Source: Atopsyche davidsoni (Eukaryota; Arthropoda; Insecta; Trichoptera; Hydrobiosidae). Taken from it: a DNA stretch of 64,000 bases. The stretch is from NCBI GenBank assembly GCA_022113835.1, contig JAILWY010000018.1, positions 9,029,001 to 9,093,000 on the forward strand, written 5' to 3'. The notes below the pieces were generated by a model, which made no database searches, was not told where the DNA came from, and was given only the letters and a program-made list of their open reading frames with translations. The translations under genes and the position numbers were made by a program. Below, piece by piece: positions 48,501 to 61,746 of this stretch. Numbering within the stretch: position 1 is the first letter of the stretch; the number at the start of each line of letters is the position of its first letter.

Positions 48501-49455
48501 TGTAATAATAACTAAGTTATACGCTATATAAATAACAGAAAGTTCAAACATCATGTCTTTTGTTGGGTTTATAAATAATTATATTTTATTTTACTCTATT
48601 TAACCCGTAAGAATTTTTATTACATTTTAATAGAATATACAAACCTGATGGTTTTATCGTTGCAGTGCGGATTATCGTTGCGCGTTGCAACTTCCGCGCG
48701 GTGCGCTCTGCCGCCGCCCGGCGCGTACAACGGGCGGTCATGCTTCACGCCGGATTTGGGATCCTAATTTGGGATGCCGGGGACGAGGGAAGAGGGACCA
48801 CACGGCCGCCGAGGCACAAAGACTGCAGCTGGCCACAATGGGAGCTGCTGATGATGCGGCGAGGGCAGCAGGAGCGGCGCTGCGGCGGGCTCGTCGTTTT
48901 GGTCCCGGCTCCGGAGGCAGGAATAGCATTCTTCGTCGGATATATTTCAATATGCTCCCTATTGTTGCGATCTTGCATACAAACATCGCGTAAACTACAA
49001 TCTTTATGATTTCCCTTAATATTTATTTCTTTTCTTGGTATAAGTTGATGAATCACAATTATCCCTCAAAATACATGGCCCCGGGTCGACATCCACAATA
49101 ACCCCTTGTGTAAATTTATTTTCCACCAAAACTCAAAATCAATCTAATTCATAAATTATTATTTGAATGATTGATATTTTATTTTATATAAATGCCAAGT
49201 TACTCAAAAACGTGGCACGTTTTTTTGAAATTTTACTAGATTTACAATAATAGGTAAGCTAGCAACACATTAAATACTATTAAACAAAAAAATATTTTGG
49301 ACGTGGCTTACTAATATTATTTTCGCATTTTTTTTAATCACGATATTTCTCAAATCTTAACGTTATCTTTAGATGTATAAATATGTTTTCTGAAGAAAAA
49401 ATGTCATTCAAAAATAAATTTTGATATATATGACCTTTAGACACTGTATAAAACA

Positions 49456-49507
49456 CGCTATGATATTATAAATCATCTTTTTCGCTATGATATTATAAAT
49501 CATCTTT
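49456..49507 (+). repeat. 27-bp tandem duplication
   Basis: CGCTATGATATTATAAATCA followed by TCTTTTT at 49456-49482 is repeated from 49483, with the first 25 bases identical and the copy running into TTAAACGG. It looks like a recent simple duplication. Confidence 0.9.
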
Positions 49508-52500
49508 AAACGGTCGGCCTCCCAAAAGAGCACTTTTTGTCGACTGGCGCACGCGCATCTGACTTGTGAAAATCTCTCCTAGAGCGTCTCGGCCCACAGA
49601 AGATCCGAATTTCATGCGTACATTTCCATTCATTGAAACCCCATTTGCCACGCATGTCAGTCCGGTTGTTATTCGGTTCTCAAATATATATTTTTTTGGC
49701 TGTAAATCAGCAAAAACATTGCAGTTTGCGAGTCGACATCCCACCTGTCCCCGGAGACGGAACGAAAGATATTAGGTAAGTTATACTTCGACAAAAAGCC
49801 TTCAATCTTCTCAGTCGCGGGCGGCAGACGGAGGTCCTCCGGCGGCCCTCGCGGGAATGCTTTATCGTTTGTAATTTTCATCGCCTTACTGTGATTTTTA
49901 TAGTCTTATGTGTTGAATATTTGAAACCGGAGCGTGGATCGTAAAATTTATGTTTTTTTTTAATGTTTGCAGATAAAACACCCATTATTCTTTGATGTTT
50001 ATTGCTGAAAACCACGCGTGCTTGGTGGCGATACAGCGCTTCATACTGCGCGCTGGTCATGTTCATTAGAGTAATGTCCCGGTTCTTTTAATGTATCAAT
50101 AAATTTTTAAAATTATTTGTAATTGCGACTGAGGGATTTAACTCTTTAGTATCATAAAGAGGAATTATGTCGAAAATTATTGTTTCATTTCATTTTATTG
50201 CACTGTAAGGTAGGAAGAGTAGGTACTTACTGATATCCACGGTAGTTTTTTTTATTCTATGGAAATAACAAAACCTGGATGCAATAGTTATATAAGTATA
50301 TAGCTATCCATTTACTTGAATGTTTTTATTTTATTTTTTAAAACCCTGTAATAAAACCGTAGTGCTTGTGTTGGGTGGAAATGAATGCAATTGAATGGTC
50401 GGAACTTCGGATTAAGTGCTCCACGGCCTGGACACACAATAATGAAAGAGCGTTTGTTTATTCAACAAACGCAGGGAAGTCAGAGCTGCAAGCGCCCGCG
50501 GCTGCATGCGCCCAGCAAACAAAGCTGATAATCCATTGTCTACTCGATGTGATCGCTTTTTAAGCACTCGGTTCGCTGAGAATGAATCTCTGCTTTACGT
50601 GAATCCTCTGCATGCCATTACAATTCTACATATCTATAGTATGATAAAAAATTATCCACTTACTTACAACTCAAATTATAAAAATAAAAAGTCTTTCTAA
50701 TTTAATCTATTGAACTTTTACTGTGATCAGTAGGCAGAACAGCTAAAGACAGTTAGCGATAGTTAATAAGCTGCAGAAAGCCACTAAACTTTACATAAGC
50801 AATCAAAAGTGACTGTTTCATACATACGGCAAAATACACACGCAAAATATCACAATATTTAACAAGCAGAACAATCATATCTACGCTGAAATATAAAAGT
50901 AGCTTAACTGACAAATAATTAACTTTAAACTAAGCATTAGAAACAGTTTTGTAGCAATATTGAAAAGCTGAAGTTTAAATCTAATTCATAAGTTTTTTTT
51001 TATTGTACGCTGCAAATTTTATTACGAAGAAGACGACCCGTTTTTCTATTCCGACGTCGATACACAAGAAAAAAATAAAACATTTAATTAAATTTACAGC
51101 ACGATCTTATTCAATTACTCACGTAATTGCATTTAATGTTTTGAACAAAGACACCCCCATTCCTCGTGCCTACAGTAGCATTTTTTCACGTTCTCTTTCT
51201 TTGTCACTCGGTTGATCTCTATGAACTACTGAGTTTACATTTCGCATCGTTAACGTAATACCGTGTGACGAATTGTTATCGGCAACGCTTCGTTGATGAT
51301 CATATTTATCCCCCGTTATTACGCGCTCTATAACGAAAAATGTGGCAAGTCATCTGGCACTTTTATCTGGATTGTCCCCACCTATGGCGGCCATCCTCCT
51401 GCAGAAGACCCTCAAACTTTACGGCCGCTCTTCATCCTTTTCTCCTAAACTTAATATAATGTATCCAAAGAGAGTAAACGATTTATCTGTTATTACATAA
51501 TATTCATTCTGTTATGAATGCTATAAAATACATCCAAGTAAAGAAATACAAAATATCGCTTCCGAGATAAGTGAGGGAAAGCTTGATAACTACGTTGATT
51601 TTAAAACTGGAGATGTTATGAAAACGATTTATCAAAGAGAGAAAATGTTTAATTTTTAAATCACAGTCGCGGGGATCACTTATTAAAATTAACAATGAAA
51701 ATTCTAGATTCGATATTTAATAGCCTGGTTATTGATCAATACAACAAATCTATGGCATATCAGTCCATCTAGGTTTCATGGCACCAAGCACATACCATTT
51801 TCACACTATACATTTTGACATTGTTGTTTTTAAATTTTTAAAATCATTTTTAAAAATATTTTAAGTCTAATGAAACGGTGTAAATTCAAAAATGTGAATT
51901 TTATACTTTAAGCCATTTAAAATATATCGTTTGTAATAAAGGTAAAAAATATTTTTTTTCAGTTAAATTTATACACATTTTAATATATATTTATATATAA
52001 ACTTATTTACTATTTTGTACTCAACTAAAATATTTTTGCTCGTAGTGAAATTTAAAATGCCTAATTTATTTTAAAAACCATACCTTGAACTCATTCCATG
52101 AAACAGTATCTCTTTTAGAGGTATACTGTTTAATACCACATAGCAGCCAAACTATGTTTGTATGATTTATAAAAATAGTAGTATTTAAACTTTTAAAATC
52201 CTATGTAATTTTAATAATTTAAATTCTTGGACAACATTGCCCCAGAAGTTTCATAAGTAACGAACTATTTAAACTTAAGTTTATGTTTGCTTATTTATCT
52301 AAACCACTTAAAAAGATAATTCAAAGCACTTCGCTTAGCATTTCATGCAGCTTATATTTAGTGGTTACATGAATCTAATGAGTATATAATTAAACCTTTT
52401 AATAACCCATTTTAGGAGTATTAAGTGGATAAGAAAACTCAATACCAGCATTATTCATCAACCTCATTTTATAATCACTTACAACATCACCTCCTACGTG

Positions 52501-55500
52501 ATCTCATGTTGTTAACAGAATGCAGTGTCACTCGCTTTCCCCGTACAGCGATGAGACATCCAGAATCCTCAACGAAAAAGGCGAGACCTAAAACAATAGC
52601 CCATCAACCCCTCACAAAAGCCCGCTTATCGTAGTCAAGTGAGAGGGGCTTTTGTCAAAATCACCCTGTGACCGCTCTCGGTCCTTTCATGACCTTTAGA
52701 TTTGAAAAATAATGAAAAATTCACCCACTGAAAAGGTCAAATGCTAAAATCTAAGCAAAAACAAAATGCTTTTGGAGTAAAATAGTTTTACTTTGATAAA
52801 TACTTTGCAAAGCTAATAATTAGGTTCAATCTTTAAATTATAAACACTTTTTTCAACGATTATAAAACGAGAAATTTAATTTAAAAAAATGATTTATTGC
52901 AACAGAGAAAACCTATGTAAATCTTTAATAACCAACTAAATTATAAATAAACGCGTTACGCTTTAAATGTTTAAAATATACGCGGTTTTGATTAATAGAG
53001 AAACAATCTTAATATGAAATATAAATATGAGGTTGCATTGAAGGTGGTCAGAAAGATCATTGTCCTTTTTCTACCTGAAATATGTAACCTTGATAACGTA
53101 GTAAACACATATAGCTACTCGCAAAACAATATTAATAAACTCAAATTATATTTAAACAATCGTGTTATAACTAAATGATATTTATGATTTTACGTGTAAA
53201 GTTTATTAAAAATGATTTATAAATCTTTTTAGAAATTAGATTGCGTATATAATATATGTCTTGTTGGGTTTATATGGCCAAGGTTCCAGTACATCAATTT
53301 CCCAGCAGGTATCGTCTGCAAGACCAGGCACGATAACTTAGTCAGGAGACATGTGGAGGGCTCGAGAGGCATTTATCATCTTGTGGTATTTAATATCCTT
53401 AAAATCAAAACTCTGTTTAGAAATATTTAATGCTATGCATATAAAGAATATAAAATAATACCTTAAATTGACTAAAAACATGGCTTATATTTAAAGCTTA
53501 AAATCTGCAAAATCCAGGAAAAATGGATTTTATACGTTGATAACATTTGACCTAAAACATAAAGTTTTACACTGTAAATATATTTGATTATGGTAATGTG
53601 TGCAAACCTTTCCAATCTAGACTTACAAGGGAAGTATTTTGAAATATTTTATATTTAATGTGTGTTCTCACACACAAACAGCGTACTTTAAGGATACTTA
53701 AGTTAACGTCACGCCATAAAAACAAAATAAGTATAGGTATGAACACTTTATTTTCAACAATGTCACAGTGAATTATTCGCGTTTGTTGTTTGTATAATAA
53801 TTCTTAACCTAAGGTTTCTCTCTATTAATTTAAATACGGTAGTTTGAGCGACGATAAAGCTCGATGGGAATTCGATTTTACATAATTCTGTGTTGCATCA
53901 AAACAACAATCAGGCTTGAAGTGTGAACTGTTGCCGCGAAATCGCATTTTTCCGTTTACCGCTGCACCGGCCATTGCGCTCAAGTGAGCAGAAACTGCAC
54001 AGGGTGTAACGCGGCACAGCTGTATTTTTAACTTTTAGTTATGAAATGGATTTCAATACAATAGGAAATTTCACTTGCATAACAAAATATCAAAAATCAC
54101 GACTGTTCGTTAATTGCTTAAAAAAGTTGAATTTGAAATTGTCAAAATCATAATAGACATATCTACTTATTTTTTAAAATATTCTTATCACATGGACTGT
54201 AATGTGAGTATATATTTGAAATGATAACACACAGAAGTATATATTAATTAAATAGTAACTATGTTATAAATATTGTAAAATATGAATAAAGGTTTTATAA
54301 AATATGCTGTATTTAGAAAATATTTTAAAAGCGACTTAATATTTTAAGTCTTAAAATGGTGAATAAATTCCATCAATCATGTACGGAGTTGTTTATTTTA
54401 AGTTGATTGCATCTTATTGAAACCATAGGCCACGTTTCATTATGTGCTTAAACAATAATCCTCTTGTCTTTGTGCGATTTAATGCTATGATTTTTTTGTT
54501 TATAAGTATATATTGTTTATAGAAGATGGCATCCTCAAACCAAATTTTCTTCCAGTATTCGACTTGAATGGTATTGATTTTATTGAACAGTACATACTCG
54601 CAATGGTTGATAAATATTTAAGTTATCAAGCAAAGCATAGAATACAAAATATATATTTTTTGTTTTTAATATCTGTAAATGTTATTATTAAGGTTGTTTT
54701 TTCTATCAATTATTATATGTGAATATTTAATAAAGCTGCATTTTGTTACCCATACAGATTTTTTTTCTTCCTTTTTTTGAGATTATCGATACCAACATAA
54801 AAGAAGATTCCAGACACTGGTGGGCTCGAACTATAAACTCGGGTTGTGAATCCAAATCCCATTTATGTCTCGAAATTTTCAAAATGTGTTACTTGTCACT
54901 CTTTATGAAAATCGACAGTTAAAACATAATACATAATAATCTTTATTAGAAAATCAAAAATAGAGTATTCGAGACGAAGTGTTTGCTTTCTAAAACCAAG
55001 AATGGCAATTAACTAGATATGTAAAATCCATATTCAGCATTGAGTGCTTACGGTGCTGAAGTGTTAAAAATGACAAATAGTAAATTTGTTCAACATGGAT
55101 TGGCTTGAATAGCTTTCTTAAAGGGAAGACATTTACTGCAATCAATATTAACCATTTCCATAAACATAAAAATCAAACATTAACTTCAAAATTAGTTGCA
55201 TTTATTTCATATATAGTTTCCCTTATGCAGGAAATGAACGAGACTATTGTTGTAACGTTTTATACACTAATTATTTATAAACATATAATTTTCTTTGTCT
55301 TTATTAACGACTATCTGTCTTTTACACTATATTTTATTACTCATCAGCTTTATCGCAACTAAAATCGACACAGGATTGACTAAACTTTAAAAATGATAAA
55401 TATCATAAAAGTATAGACTGATATTGACATAACTAACTGATACTCAGTCAAGCGACTTGCTTGTTTGTAGAAAAGTTACTTTAGATTATCCTCGGTGTTT

Positions 55501-55880
55501 CCTCACGGTGTAGCGCATAGACCGTTAAATGACTGTCGATTAAACAAATCGACGAATCAGACTTACTGTACAAATATATTTGACAATTTCTCAACGCATT
55601 GCACCACAGTTTTCAGTTGATTGAGGAAACAAACGATAAAAAAACTACTCAATTCACTAGTGATATTTGCGGCACAAATTTGTCAAAAAATGTTGTTTAA
55701 GTGAGTTAACATTTTTTTGTTGGATCTATTGATTTTTTTAATCTTTGTTCAGGCTTGTAAATAATATATGAATATCATGAAAATATGTGACTTGCGTTAT
55801 AGCATATACACGCAGCTCGCATTTCCTAAAGTTCGTTCTGGTAAATATCAAAGAATTTCATAATTCACAGAAGTATCGCA
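49508..55880. other. intergenic, AT-rich, nothing recognised
   Basis: Short open frames only, none with a known motif. A slightly more complex stretch around 49550-49860 and another around 51240-51450 are the only departures from simple AT-rich DNA. Confidence 0.5.
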
Positions 55881-57299
55881 ATTACGCCTAACTGGCGAAT
55901 CGAAGCAGCGGCACGCGCCACGGGAGAACTTTCTCGGGATGTACTGCGGGCGAGGGAGGCGCTCCTCCCCGCTTCCCGAGCAGCTGCATCCAAGAAATAC
56001 AGCTATTTTATTATACTTAAACCATTTATGACAAAGAATTTTTTTAATATATATATTTCCCTAACAAGACAAAGGGAAGACACCTTGTTTATTCCCAAAT
56101 AACGAAAGCAGCATTAAAGATGTGTATAGGTAATCCCGTTACATTTAAAATTATTGCGGCCCGGTGCAAATTGAGGTACTATGCCACTGTGATAGCATAG
56201 TAGCTTTTTATCAAAGTTAGCGATCACTATCTGTAAAAAAATTAATATTTCTCTGAGGGTGTTTTTTTTTCCTGAAAATTTAGCTTGTATTATTTTACTT
56301 AAAAGTTTTTAGTCAAAAATATTACGTAACAAAAATCTACCAAATTGAAAATTTCAATTTGAATTATAAATCTTAAGTGCATCTTCCATGTTCTGCACTC
56401 TTATGCTATAGAACAAACTCTGATTATTTCTGTTGATAATTATTTGTTAAGCTGTTTATATACAAAAAATGCACGTTTAAGCATAATAGTACTCGGATGA
56501 TAATCTATGTACTTTAGATTCGGTGGAAAGGTGTGACGATATCTTAATGAGGAAGCTCAATAATAATTTTATTTTGAAAAGAGCATTTAGTTTATGCAAT
56601 AGGCGTCTATTACATAATAATAAACTGATCTCGATTTGTAAAAAAATGTGTTTCGAAACATTGTCTTCAAAGCTGTGTAATTTATAACCGGGTTTATTGA
56701 AGAATTTGTTTTTACTCGAAATGAGAAAAACGTGGTGTATTGATGCAGTAAAAAGTTACATGACCACAATAAACAATCATTACACTCGTAAGTATTTGGT
56801 GTTCAAATTACTTTAATTGCGATAGTATCTGCATCGCTACCAATGCGCTGCGGCGAGGTCCGGTCGAGGCACGTTTGTAGAACATAAATACCGAAGACGG
56901 CCTAACATTCGTAAGAAACGCCGAAAATGTGACCCGCGCGGGCCGGCGAGGCGGCCGCGGCCTTCCCGGCTAATAACAGTGCTCGAATAATACTAGTCAA
57001 ATTGTGGGGTTAACTCTTAATAAATTCTATATGCAACCTGTAATTTCGGTCTTCAAAAATAATTCATCGCTTTTTAATAGAAAACTATGGGTAAACACGA
57101 GGAAGCAAACGTTTTTCAGTAATTCAATTCCACAATCGTGTGTTTTATTCCGTGGCGCTCTTATTCTGGGTGCTTTTTTCTACAGAATTGTAAATCATTT
57201 AAGACACGTTATGGCCACTTACGTGGGTAATTTAATCGGGAATACCGATCACCTTTTGTTGTTCGGCTGCTCGTTTTTTGCTTCGTCGCAGCGCTCGGC

Positions 57300-57560
57300 C
57301 GGGGTGTCGTGAGAGCAATTAACGAATAATTAACCGGAGTGTTTGCATTGCATTAACGATATTTTTTGGTTATTATACATCGCGAGCTGAAATCGAGAAT
57401 CGATTATAAATGGATCATATCCGATTAGAAAAATCTCACAATTGGCACGAGTTAAACAAAACCAATCGATAAAATTGCCTCATAATGATCCATCGATCAT
57501 AAAAAAACATACGCTATATTTTTTTTATCAATAATGATATCTTATTCACAATGATCGCTT
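57300..57560. promoter_or_regulatory. candidate enhancer with homeodomain-type sites
   Basis: Dense TAAT/ATTA cores (GCAATTAACGAATAATTAACC, shortened here to its central AACGAATAATTAACC, and CATTAACGATATT) together with repeated ATCGAT-type words (GAGAATCGATTATAAATGG, AACCAATCGATAAAATTGCC, GATCCATCGATCATAAAAA). The clustering within 250 bases in otherwise simple DNA is the only evidence. Confidence 0.25.
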
Positions 57561-58830
57561 CCAATTCAAAACCGTAGCCGCGATCGGTATCATTAAAGTC
57601 GTAATTTTCCAATCAATGAGAATAGAAACTTTGAAAATAAATCATTTGCGGGCATGCTTATCAAGAAGCCAAAAGATCCCGAAATGCCGTGTTATCCATG
57701 CATATTGTTTTGACGTTTACAATAAGTACACGTTACTCCCAAACGGAACCGAACCGTCCGCGCCGCACTGCACGCCATCGGCCGCCACTGCCCGCCTACA
57801 GCCTGGACCGAGCGCTAATTGAAAATATCCATCGAAAAAGGTTATTTAATTAAAAATTTAAATCATAATCCTTGTAGGACGGTACCGACCGTTCAATTAC
57901 AGCAGAAAAAAATAATCGATCGGAGAAGAGGTCTCTGAATTACATATTTTGATTATTCAGGATAATTTAGGTATTTGAAACATTTTGCAGTTTTTTGTTA
58001 GTAAATATTTTATTTATGCCAGATAATAACTTCTATGCCTATCGATAATTGTAAGCATATTGAAAATGTGTTAAATGAAACCTCATCATTTATCAGCCAC
58101 CAAACGTAGTAATCCTGCGAAACAAAAAATAAATAAAGAGCAACGAGAACAGCTCTCTATTAAAAAATCACTTAAACTTTTCTGCTTTTCATTCTGGGCG
58201 ATTATTTATCACACAAAAAAACTCTAGCGCTCTCTGCAAAAGTGAAGTGACAACTAAAATCAACACTCAGCACTTGCATTATTTATTCAAAAGTGTTCAA
58301 AAAAATAAAACGACCTGAAGTACGATTTCTTTGTTTTAAAAAGAAGCGCATTGACATGAGATTCACCAAAGAGCTTTCTTTCTTCTAAATATTTAAACGG
58401 TTGGGATATTTGTTGGGACCGCTTTTGAAGAAGCGCTTAAAAAACAAAATGATCGAAATCTGTCTTTTTTAAAAGATAATCACCTCAGAAGTAGTTAATA
58501 ATGTTGTATTCGTCACTATAAAAAGTATGCACGCGTTATGTTTTATGTGGAAAGGTTGTATTGTTATGAGTTTAAAATGTATCTTTAACGCACTTCATGT
58601 CAATGAATTTTAATATTTTTCCGTATTAGCGTAGCTGAAGCGAGCGGCGACCACCCTGTGGCGAGTTGCAAACCGCCACTAGCTCCGGGTACTAGGCGCG
58701 TATCACATTTTTTATGCCATTCGAATCGCTTTTTTCGTACTGCGGCGCACAGAGCGGCCGGCGACGGCGCGCTTTGTAACCGGGCCGGGGTTCAATTACC
58801 AGCGTAGGAAAATTACAAGGAGAGGCCGCG

Positions 58831-58874
58831 GCCCGCCCCCCCCGCACCCCGCACCCCCGCCCCCCCCCGCCCGC
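58831..58874 (-). repeat. C-rich tract; G-quadruplex potential on the minus strand
   Basis: Runs of C of length three to ten separated by one or two bases (CCCCCCCCGCACCCCGCACC and onward). The minus strand has at least four G-runs with short loops. It is the second such tract in the window and lies in an intergenic GC-rich island. Confidence 0.7.
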
Positions 58875-61746
58875 AGGCCGCTCCACTGCCAGGGCGCGCC
58901 ACCCCTGCCACCCTCCACCTTCTCCGCACCAAATCATATTTTCAACACTGTTCATAATCGCCTTAATAAAAAATTGGCATTTACAATATTTTTTATCTCT
59001 TCTCTAACCAAAAAAAAAAATTCACCAAATAGTTGTGCAAAGTATGTCTGAATTGTTGTAAATGAAAAAAATATATATTTGGAGCCTTGCGTGTATTATT
59101 TAGATTTTTGTGTGTCATTTATTTACGCGATTGACATGAAACTGTTTAACTTATTGCAGTTTCAGCTTTTTTAATTTCATTTAAAAAACTAATTGTGCTT
59201 TTTTTATATGTAGATTGAGAAACACAGAAAAATGAAGTTATGTTTTGTTGACGCGAGACTTCTTTCGTCTCCAATAAACTTCGATATTTTAAATTTACTA
59301 CTGAGGAATAAATTTATGCGTCGCCAAAGATTAAAAAAAAATACACAATATGATACTATAACAGTAGTTTAATGAAATCTTTATCAAGTTTTTACTATTT
59401 AGAGTGTTATTATTCAAAAATAAGTCCGATAGCTCATAGCTAAAATGGATTTAAACTATTTTTTTCTAAACTTAAATAACTAATTCCATAATACTTTTTA
59501 TACATATCGTTATTAAATGCAACAGCGCAGCTAAAATTTTCTATATTATAATTTCCCTAATTTGATTATTTCGTATTACTGAAGCTAATAACAATACAAA
59601 TATTTAAATCTTCACTATTCTATGTGTAAAGCTTTTTTTTATTACGCGTACATAATCATATGTAACTTAATAAATATATTAAATTGGAGGTGTTTGAGTA
59701 ATGCAGATAATTCAAGAATTTAATCTTTACATATAAGTAAACACGGTATGAATTACTGGTAAGTAAGTCTACATTCATCAAACGTGCCTTTTATTAGTCA
59801 AAATCAACGTTATTATTAAAAATCTCTCGGGGTATTTTCCAACCGATAGTTGTAAATTTGTCCGTTAGTTCTTAAGAAGCCATTTTTGTGTGATTATAAT
59901 AATTATGTAATGGTGAGTAATTTGTATAGCTGTTTTATTTCGATTTCGAGGAGCGTTATATTTCTTAAATGATTTACTGCAGCTCAGATTGATCTCGATC
60001 GAAGAAAGTCGACCGTTTGAATAAATTTTACTATTTGATTGCGCTCATCGAATTAAAAAAATTGGTTTATGTCGAAACGTAACGATTATTTAGTGTCGAA
60101 CGTTTGTTGTTATTTATGGTTATTTTTATATTGTATACGTATTACTTTTAATAGTTTCTGTGATGACTTTGAATAGAAAAAATACGATAATAAATGGTCT
60201 TTGCGATCTGGATACAGAACGATAATTACATTTTGCCTATCGAATATAATAATTGAAAAAGTTGTAACGCGAGCATAATAACTGAGATTACTCCCGCGTT
60301 TTCATTTTTAACATATATCGACTTTCAAATGTAATATTCAAATAAAGATAATGCGTATTGCTTTTATTAAAAACCGAGCGGGTAGGAATTATATAAATCT
60401 GCTGTAATTTGTTGAGCCGAATGGAATTTCTCGGTTGTCGATCGGGCGGCCCTGGCGGCCGAGCCCTCCGTACGGAACGTATCCAGCAACAGTAAACTTA
60501 AGCTCGCAAAGGTTACAGAATTGCGAGATTTACGATAACGCAACCGAAACATTCTCCTTTGCATAGTCAACTCGGCTGCGGGAGGGAAGCTGTTCCCGGG
60601 AAAGGAGCTCCACACTCGGCGCAGTAATTGCAGTGCACCGGAGGACCAACAATATGAGGTTATATTTATGGAAAAGAGGTATGTCTGTAATATTTCGGTT
60701 GCTTCTTTTATAAAACGGTATTACTGTTTTCGCACATATCCAACGCTGTTATTTTTTTTTTAGAATTTCGAAGAAAGTTAATCTTTTCGTTCTGTCGCCG
60801 GCATTGTTTGCTTTTGTAAGCAATCGGAAGTATGCACTGTGAATGTCAAATACACTATGCATGAAGTATTAAGTTGTCAAAACCATAAAAGAATATTTCG
60901 GATTATATTATTCAAATAAGTGTAAAACATGTTATTTGTTGAAATAATATTTTTTTTTTTTTATTGTAAAGTGAGTCAGATGTTATTTTATGACTTATCA
61001 AAGAACTGCACTACACCAAAACAGCAGAATGGACTCATATGCGCTAATTGTTTATTATAAGAACATACAAGTACATATATGTATTTAAATTTAGCAGACA
61101 TAGACCTAGAGTATATGATGTATCAGAAAAAAATATCCATAAATAACCTAACAATTAAAAATAGTTGTACAAGTAATAAGAATATTAAGAAAATATACAT
61201 TGAAACTTATGTTATAAGTAGCAAAAAAGATTTTAAGAAATTTGTACTCCAACAACTGTTGACATTTTTGTTTGCTTATGTGATCAGGCATCCCGCTGAT
61301 ATTCAATTAGAAAGTAAGTAGATTTTTCTACTTCTCAATTACTGTTAAAATATTCAACAAAACTGTTTACAAACAATACAACTCGGCTAAGCCGATCTCA
61401 CTCAACGGTGATAATGTCAGCCTTGGCCAGTGTTGAACAAATATTTTTAATTTCAATTTTCCCCCTTTGTCTAGGTGGAGAGTCCGGCCACAGTCGGGGT
61501 GCGGATTAAGTTAAGCCATTATCGAGAGTTGAGAGCCTTTGTCCTCCCTTCTGACGTCTGTCACGTTACAGTACTGACACGAGCCCAGTGTCAATACATC
61601 GACACTTGGAGTGTATTATTTGTTAAACTACAGATTTTACTTTCGAATTCTACAAAACCCTAAGTGTGTGGGCTGAGTCTAATATGACAACATCATTACA
61701 ATGGTTATTCAAATTATCACAATTAGTTGTAGCTGTTTATAATCTA

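Larger units (their letters stand above)
42181..49455. other. intergenic, two GC-rich islands, no gene supported
   Basis: Mostly AT-rich. A GC-rich island at about 42190-42410 holds a 12-bp tandem repeat, and another at about 48660-48930 follows an acceptor-like TTTTATCGTTGCAG. A more complex block near 45270-45570 is listed separately. Nothing else resembles coding DNA. Confidence 0.5.
55881..61746. other. intergenic with GC-rich islands and complex blocks, no gene supported
   Basis: GC-rich islands at about 55900-55990, 56920-56975, 57730-57820, 58630-58930 and 60420-60640. Between 57000 and 57560 and between 59870 and 60640 the sequence is complex and rich in ATTA and ATCGAT-like words. 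At 61474 an acceptor-like TTTTCCCCCTTTGTCTAG precedes a 62-codon open frame of unknown meaning. Confidence 0.5.

Noticed and set aside
51384..51500. 38-codon frame starting MAAILLQKTLKLYG
   Set aside because: Too short, no known motif, no promoter or splice signals.
53270..53400. Short frame with RHDNLVRRHVEG, superficially zinc-finger-like
   Set aside because: Only a single Cys upstream and no proper C2H2 spacing; frame too short and without splice context.
54800..54865. tRNA-like GTTCGAGCCCACC on the minus strand, possibly a tRNA-derived SINE
   Set aside because: Only a B-box-like word is present; no acceptor-stem pairing or A box could be aligned.
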